A DNA stretch of 24,553 nucleotides from Auxenochlorella pyrenoidosa (lineage: Eukaryota; Chlorophyta; Trebouxiophyceae; Chlorellales; Chlorellaceae): NCBI GenBank assembly GCA_001430745.1, contig KQ481967.1, positions 305,660 through 330,212 on the forward strand. Direction: 5' to 3'. The position numbers and the translations under genes are program-made. Shown piece by piece: positions 18,925 to 24,553 of the stretch. Positions within the stretch are counted from its first letter, which is position 1. Every line of letters starts with the position of its first letter. Below the pieces are notes generated by a model that made no database searches, was not told the origin of the DNA, and saw only the letters and a list, made by a program, of their open reading frames with translations.

Positions 18925-21900
18925 ATGCCTGCCTCATCCTTCCTGGGTGCCTCCCTGGCGCCGCGCCAGGCTTCCGGCAGCGGAGTGCAGCAGCGGGGGA
19001 GCCTGCAGACCGTGTGCGTGGCCACCCCCAGCCGCCCGCCCACCAGCAACAAGCCCAAGCGGTCGAAGGTGGAGCTGATCAAGGAGGGCAGCGATTTCCT
19101 TAGGCACCCGCTCATGCAGGTTAACTTTAGGGCGGGGTGGTTGGGTCTGGTGTCTCCGCAGCGGCTGGCCGCATCAGTGGCGGCAGCGCCGCCACCGCCG
19201 CATGCAGTTGTTGGCAACAGCGGCCAGATTGGCGCGGGCTGGCGCTCTGGGGAGTGCTGGCGCCCAGGGTTCGGGGCGGCAGGGCGAGCGGGCCCAGGCC
19301 CTCCGTCTGCTGGCCGCACCGATCCGGCGACGCTCGCCGCGCTTGCCGCTCTGCTCTCGCCGTGCTGCCTTGCTGCGCAACATGCTCGCCGCAGCACCAC
19401 CCACCTGCCGCCTTGCCCCCGCAGGAGCTGGTGACCGAGGCGCCCAACATCAGCGAGGACGCGGTGCAGCTGATGAAGTTCCACGGCAGCTACATGCAGG
19501 ACAACCGCGAGGAGCGCACCTTTGGCGCCGGCAAGGCCTACCAGGTGGGGGCCTGGCAGCGTGTGGGGGCTGCTGCCTCCGGATGCAGATGCAAGATAAG
19601 CCACCGTGCCGCTGCCGTCAACCTGCTGGCTCCTCCCTGTGGCCGAGGCACGTGGAAGCGGCACGGCAGGGCAGCGGCAGAGGTGTCTCTAGTTTGTGCT
19701 GAGCCCTGGTGGCCCCCGTGCCCCCCCTCATCTGCTACAGTTCATGATGCGCACGCGGCAGCCCGCCGGCGCCGTGACCAACCAGCTGTACCTGGTGATG
19801 GATGAGCTGGCAGACCTGGTGCGTGTGTGTATGTGTGTGTGTGTGTTGGTGTTGGTGGTGTGTGTGTGTGTGTGTGTTGGTGGTGGGTGTGTGTTGGGGG
19901 GGGGGGGCGCCTCTGCTGACATCAGCACGCCTATCACGTGCTCTCGCTGGCTCTAGCCCGATTCAATGAGCACGCGGCGCCGCCCCGCCTGCGCAGTGGG
20001 TTGGTCTGCCTGCTGCTGTCCCCGTGCCAGGCTGGCAGGGTGCTGGGCGCGGCGGCACGAGCCCGACTCTACGCCTCGTGCGGTGCTGCTACTGCGGGGC
20101 TCCCAGTTGCAAGGGCGCTGGTGGTGCTCGCTACCGCTGCTCACCCCCGCCGCCCTCCCCTGCCCCCCACCCCCCCTTGCCGCCCTACAGTACGGCAACG
20201 GCTCGCTGCGCCTGACCACGCGTCAGACCTTCCAACTGCACGGCGTGCTGAAGCAGAACCTGAAGACCGTCTTCTCCACCGTCATCAAGAACATGGGGTC
20301 CACGCTGGGCGCATGCGGCGACGTCAACCGCAACGTCATGGCGCCCCCCCTCATCTACAAGGACCGCGCCGAGTACCGGTGAGGCGGCACGTGCTGGCGG
20401 CACGGGCAGGCAGCATGTTCCCGGGGCGAGCTGGGCCCGGTGCGAGCAAAGGCTGGGCTGGGCCGAGTGCTGCGGGCCCGACCTGCCTCAGCGCTCTGTG
20501 GGGCAAGCAGCACCGACCGCATGCCCTTGACCCCTGCATGCCTGCGCCGCCTTAATGCTGCCCCCTGTTGGATGCGCGCTGCCACCCTCCCCCCGCGTCA
20601 GGCGCCGCTGCGCATGCGCCTGGCGCTGCCGCCGCCAGCGCCGGCACCAGCCCTCACGCGGCCTGCACTTCCTGCCCCCGCCCCCCCTGCAGGTATGCCG
20701 ACCAGTATGCCAACGACATTGCCGACCTGCTGGCCCCCCAGTCGGGCGCCTACTACGACGTCTGGCTCGACGGCGAGAAGTTCTACGCGCACACCATGGA
20801 GGCGAGTGTGTGTGTGTGTGTGTGGGGGGGGGGGGCGCCCTGCTTTGGAAGGAAGGAATACACAGCCGGCCGCGCGCGTTGCGTGCCGGCTGTTTCGGCC
20901 CCAGTGCCATTCAAGGCGGAGAGCGGCTGTGCACCCCTGCCGCGGCGCCGCCCTGTTGCTGCCGCCGCCTGCGCCGCCCACGGCCGCAGCCTTTGCAGGT
21001 GGAAGGGCCCAGCTGCAGAGCGCCGCTCAGCCTGCGGCATGCCCCTCCGCCCTGCCGGCCGCTCAGCCTGCGGCACGCCCCTCTGCCCTGCCGTACTATG
21101 GCCCCCTGCAGAACCCCAAGGTGACTGCCGACCGTGCCTTCTCCGGCTACGGCACAAACTACGAGGGCAGCCCGGAGCCCATCTACGGCCCCCTCTTCCT
21201 GCCCCGCAAGTTCAAGGTGGCGGTGACGGGTGAGCGCGTGCCACGGCGGCCGCCCGCCCGCCCGCCCGCCCTCGCGCCCCTGCCGCGCTTGTTCGACAGG
21301 GTGATGTCTTGCTGCATGGCGAGCCGCAGGGCTGCGCGGCCGGCTGTCTAGCATTGCACAGCCAGCACATGCACCCCTGCATCCCTCTCTGCATGCGCTC
21401 TGCATCCCTCTCACTGCACGCGCGCTGCGCTGGGCGCTGATGCTCTGGTATCACTGCGTTATCTTCCTGAAGCGCCGGCGCTCGCAGAGCGCCGCCGCCG
21501 GCTGTTGACACACAACACCGCTGAGCCCACACCCCGTCGCTGCTGCGCCCGCTGCGTGCCGCACGCGCTCCTGCTCCCAGCCTCGAAAAGGCAGCCCGCT
21601 GCGCACTGCCTGCCGCGGCCTGCTGCGACCGCTCCCCTGCATGCCTCTGGGGCAGTGATGCTCTGGTAATCACTGCGTTATCTTCCTGAAGCGCCGGCGC
21701 CCCCGCGGCCCGGCGCCTGTGTCGACACCAATCGCCGCTGACGCCCCGCCCCCCCCCGGNATTGTATCCAGCTGTCGTTCGAGCCTGGCCCCCCGCTCGG
21801 GCTGCCTCAGCGTTCGCACATGCCTTCTTGCCCTCCCCTGCCCGCGGCCCTCCCTGTCCCGGCCCAACCCCACGCACCCCCGGCCAACCCCCCCCCCCAG

Positions 21901-24467
21901 TCCCCGGCGACAACTCTGTGGACATGTTCACCAACGACCTGGGCCTGGTGGTCATCACCAACGACGCCGGCGAGCTGCTGGGCTTCAACATCCTGGCGGG
22001 CGGCGGCATGGGTGAGGGGGGCGGGCCCTGCGGCGCTTGGCAACCTGGCCGCCGATTGATGGGTAGCGTTGTGGTCGCATGGAGCGCCTCTGCGCCAGCA
22101 GTATGCAACCTTGTGTGACCTGGTTGGTGTCGGCGCCAGGAGGGCAGCCGGGCGCGCGACGCTGCGGCGCAGGCTCAGATTGGCAGGGTCACGACTTTTG
22201 CATCGTTTGCAGGGCCCGACGCCAGCTGGCTGCTGCATGGTCCCTCCTTGGCTTCCCTCCGGGGCTTCCTCTCCGCCTGCAAGGTCCCAACACTGACCCC
22301 CCCCCACCCCCGGCTCAACTTGCCCAACCCTCCCGCCCGCGCACCCACCCCGCCGCAGGCCGCTCCCACGGCAAGGCCACCACCTTCCCGCGCCTGGCCG
22401 ACCCCGTGGGCTTTGTGCCCGCCGACGACGTGTTCCACGCCGTCAAGGCGGTGGTGGCGGTGCAGCGCGACTACGGCCGCCGCGACGACCGCAAGCAGGC
22501 AAGCACCCGCTGCCGCAGCCGTGGCTGTGGCAGGGGCTGCGTGGCCCTGGGCACGGCCTGCTCGGGGATGGAGCATGGGGCGGGGTTGCAGGCGCTGCGT
22601 GCATGTTGGCCCGGCTGCTGCAAGTGGCGGGTGCGTTGGGGCCATGGCAGGTGGTCTGCGGTTTTTGAGCCCGGCGGCGGCCCCCCCGCAGGCGCGGCTC
22701 AAGTACCTGATCCACGAGTGGGGCATGGACAAGTTCCGCTCCGTGGTGGAGCAGTACATGGGCAAGAAGTTTGAGCCCTTCCGCCCGCTGCCCGACTGGG
22801 AGTTCAAGGACTATCTGGGCTGGATGGAGCAGGGCGACGGCAGGCTGTCCTACGGCGTGTACATCCAGGTGGGCGTGTGGGGTGGGGTGGGGGGGTGGGA
22901 GGCGCGCGTGCGCGCGCGCGTGCGAGCCGAAAGGTGGATATGGTCTGATGACATCAGAAGGGGCCGTCGGCCGCCACCACAACATGCACTGCTGGTACCT
23001 CCCACCCACCCATTTCCACCCCCACCCCCCTTATCGCCCCGCAGAACGGCCGCGTCAAGGGCGAGGCCAAGAAGGCGCTGCGCAACGTGATCGAGCGGTG
23101 AGCGCGCGCAGCCGAGGGGGCGTGCATCGCGCTCGTGCACGCCCACGGGTGGAGGGCGGCTCGGCTGGCCCGACCCTTGTGCTGGGCCCTGGGCCGCGTG
23201 GTCCATGCCAAAAAGGTTCAACGCAAGGTTTCCGGCAGCCTGGCCCCTCACCCTACCCCGGCCTCACCCACAACCCGGCCTCGCCCCTGCTTCAAAGCAA
23301 GCGTTCCAGCAGCCTCCCCCCTCACCGCACTCCAATCTCACCTGCAACCCCCGCAACCCCCGCCTGCAGCTACGAGCTGCCGGTGACGATCACCGCCAAC
23401 CAGAACCTGGTGCTGCGCGACATCAACCCCTCCTGGAAGGACGACATCCTGTCCACCCTGCAGGCGCGCCGCCCGCCGCCTGCCTCTCTTCTTGCTTTCT
23501 CTCAGTGCTTTCCCCTGCTGCACCTGTGTTTGCAATTACTGCCCGCCTGCCTGCCTGCACAACCCGGGCTTGGGGCTGGTGATGACTCCAGTGTTTGTCC
23601 GTACCATCCGACGATCCTCTGACGATCAAAGCACAGTGGAATCTCGTTAGCCTGAGGCCCCCACCCGCGAGCCCACCTTCCCTCTCTTCCCGCTCCGTGC
23701 TTGCATGCATGCGCCAAAGCATGCTGGACCGCCGCTGCGCTTGTCCTGCTTCCCGCCCAAGGCTCAGGCCCCGCCCTGCTCTCTCCTTCACCTAACCTCA
23801 CCCCACCACGCCTCTGCTGCCGCCCGCAGGCGGCTGGCCTCAAGGACAAGAGCGAGTGGGACGGCATCGAGGCGCTGTCCATGGCCTGCCCCGCGCTGCC
23901 GCTGTGCGGGCTGGCCATTGGCGAGGCGGAGCGCACGCTGCCCGACGTCAACGCGCGCCTGCGGGCGGTCATGGACAGGGTCGGCCTGCCGCGCAGCGAG
24001 AAGTTCGTGGTGCGCATGACTGGTGAGTGCCGTGAGAAAGTGTGTGTGTGGGGGGCGGGGGGGGGGGGCCAGGCGCTCATTTGCGTGTTAGCCAGACGGG
24101 CGGCTGGGCGCTAAGGCTTGTGGTCTGCGCGACTGTGTGATGGCCGGGAGGCACAGGGACGCCGTCTGCGGCGCTGGATGGGAGGCCATGCATAGCCTCG
24201 GCGGTGGAGGCGTGCCCCACATGGCCGGCTGCCCGGGGCCGCCTGCCACAACCCTTTGCTCGCCCTGCAGCCCACCTCCTCACCCCACCCCACCCCACCC
24301 CACCCCTTACTCGCTCCCCTGCAGGCTGCCCCAACGGCTGCGCGCGGCCGTACATGGCGGAGCTGGGCTTTGTGGGCGACGGCCCCAACTCGTACCAGAT
24401 CTGGCTGGGCGGCTCCACCAACGCCACGCGGCTGGCCGAGCCGTTTGCGGAGCGCGTCAAGTCCAAG
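18925..24467 (+). CDS. SIR: Ferredoxin-sulfite reductase, plastidial (3' end beyond right edge)
   Basis: The thirteen visible exons are 18925-19119, 19425-19544, 19741-19818, 20191-20378, 20693-20801, 21112-21229, 21901-22011, 22359-22498, 22692-22868, 23045-23097, 23370-23463, 23830-24022 and 24325-24467, giving 573 residues in frame. The enzyme reduces sulfite to sulfide with six electrons from ferredoxin in the plastid, the last reductive step before cysteine synthesis. The first ~45 residues look like a transit peptide. Landmarks are [63 protein letters not shown] and [15 protein letters not shown]. The siroheme/4Fe-4S cysteines are all present: C481 and C487 (CPALPLC) and C527 and C531 (CPNGC). 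About 50-70 C-terminal residues lie outside. Introns 5, 8 and 11 use GC donors, and introns 6 and 11 host snoRNA-like elements. The frame is intact; nothing suggests decay. Confidence 0.97.
19819..19906 (+). repeat. GT-rich microsatellite and G run at the start of SIR intron 3
   Basis: A (GT)n stretch with TTGG interruptions begins at the donor and ends in a run of about ten G. Similar GT/G-rich tracts start SIR intron 5 (about 20804-20835), intron 12 (about 24038-24068) and the last visible intron (24468-24553). Confidence 0.8.
21025..21092 (+). repeat. 36-bp tandem repeat in SIR intron 5
   Basis: Two copies, 21025-21060 and 21061-21092 (second one slightly short), both beginning GCTCAGCCTGCGGCA and differing at two bases. 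They lie just upstream of the exon 6 acceptor at 21110-21111. Confidence 0.75.
21431..21529 (+). ncRNA. Box C/D snoRNA-like element, copy 1, SIR intron 6
   Basis: The terminal stem TGGGC (21431-21435) pairs perfectly with GCCCA (21525-21529). The C box core TGATG (21438-21442) follows the 5' arm and the D box CTGA (21521-21524) precedes the 3' arm. A D' box CTGA is at 21467-21470 and a weak C' (TGTTGAC) at 21503-21509. The 12 bases CTGCGTTATCTT ending one base before D' are complementary to the AAGATAACGCAG segment of plant-type 25S rRNA as I recall it. The element is in the sense orientation of its host intron, the usual arrangement. A second copy follows at 21649. Confidence 0.75.
21649..21747 (+). 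ncRNA. Box C/D snoRNA-like element, copy 2, SIR intron 6
   Basis: GGGGC (21649-21653) pairs with GCCCC (21743-21747). The C box GTGATGC is at 21655-21661, D' CTGA at 21686-21689 and D CTGA at 21738-21741. The C-to-D' block, including the CTGCGTTATCTT guide, is almost identical to copy 1, while the stem arms and the D' to D half have diverged. The stem arms changed together (TGGGC/GCCCA in copy 1, GGGGC/GCCCC here). The single undetermined base of the window (N, 21760) lies just downstream. Confidence 0.75.
23572..23661 (+). ncRNA. Box C/D snoRNA-like element, SIR intron 11
   Basis: GGGGCT (23572-23577) pairs with GGCCCC (23656-23661), including one G-U pair. The C box GTGATGA (23579-23585) matches the RTGATGA consensus exactly. 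D' CTGA is at 23619-23622 and D CTGA at 23652-23655. The bases GGAATCTCGTTA, ending two bases before the D box, are complementary to TAACGAGATTCC of the conserved 25S segment GGATTAACGAGATTCCC. The +5 rule then points at the second A of TTAACG. No target was recognised for the D' guide. The sequence is unrelated to the intron 6 pair. Confidence 0.75.
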
Positions 24468-24553
24468 GTGGGTGTCGGGGTGGTGGCGGTGTGTGTTGTG
24501 TGTGTGTGTGTGTGTGTGGTGGTGGTGGTGGTGGGTGTGTGTGTGTGTGTGTG
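24468..24553 (+). other. SIR intron 13, running off the right edge
   Basis: Begins with the donor GTGGGTG directly after AAG (24465-24467) and consists mainly of GT and GGT repeats to the end of the window. Confidence 0.8.

Noticed and set aside
19819..19906. GT microsatellites as mobile-element or telomere remnants
   Set aside because: They are ordinary intronic dinucleotide repeats with no target-site duplications or telomere units.
21760..21760. Single N as a sign of a scaffold gap
   Set aside because: A lone ambiguous base after a C run is more likely a base-calling problem; the flanking SIR exons are in order and in frame.
22945..22961. CTGATGACATCAG in SIR intron 9 as a possible C box
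   Set aside because: No D box follows within the intron; the string is simply a short palindrome.

Overview
This window reads as nuclear DNA of a green alga, probably a Chlorella-like trebouxiophyte. The DNA is very GC-rich, genes are broken into many small exons with mostly GT-AG introns, 3' introns end in C-rich tracts, and TGTAA-type poly(A) signals follow some genes. The proteins are typically eukaryotic and plastid-bearing: cytosolic ribosomal protein SA, an LYR-type complex II assembly factor, an Alfin-domain chromatin protein and plastid ferredoxin-sulfite reductase. The species is not identified. All exon structures were built by hand from splice sites plus protein-family similarity, and the exon lengths close in frame.

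Layout from left to right. (1) 148-2129, minus: a 3-dehydroquinate synthase II-like gene whose 3' end lies beyond the left edge. (2) 2812-5251, minus: an 8-exon Alfin-domain protein with a Tudor-like domain where land-plant relatives carry a PHD finger. (3) 5541-6253, plus: an SDHAF1-like LYR protein, divergent from the Alfin gene across 289 bp. (4) 6867-9862, minus: ribosomal protein SA (uS2), 6 exons. (5) 11288-13216, plus: a ZIP metal transporter that stops after its sixth predicted membrane helix. (6) 13423-14796, plus: the C-terminal half of a TRM13 tRNA methyltransferase, with no N-terminal half and a likely frame break. (7) 15800-18024, minus: an unrecognised 581-residue protein. (8) 18925 to the right edge, plus: ferredoxin-sulfite reductase, 13 visible exons, 3' end outside the window.

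The most interesting content lies in the sulfite reductase introns. Intron 6 carries two tandem, diverged copies of a box C/D snoRNA-like element, and intron 11 carries a third, unrelated one. Each has C, D' and D boxes and a closing terminal stem. The guide stretches are complementary to conserved 25S rRNA segments as I recall them. Other points are the Alfin-Tudor domain combination, the abrupt ZIP/TRM13 junction (natural deletion, fusion or assembly collapse), and four GC-AG introns among about 44 donors.

The genes do not form a pathway. They are ordinary neighbouring nuclear housekeeping genes, arranged as divergent pairs (Alfin/SDHAF1, RPSA/ZIP, unknown/SIR) and convergent or tandem neighbours.
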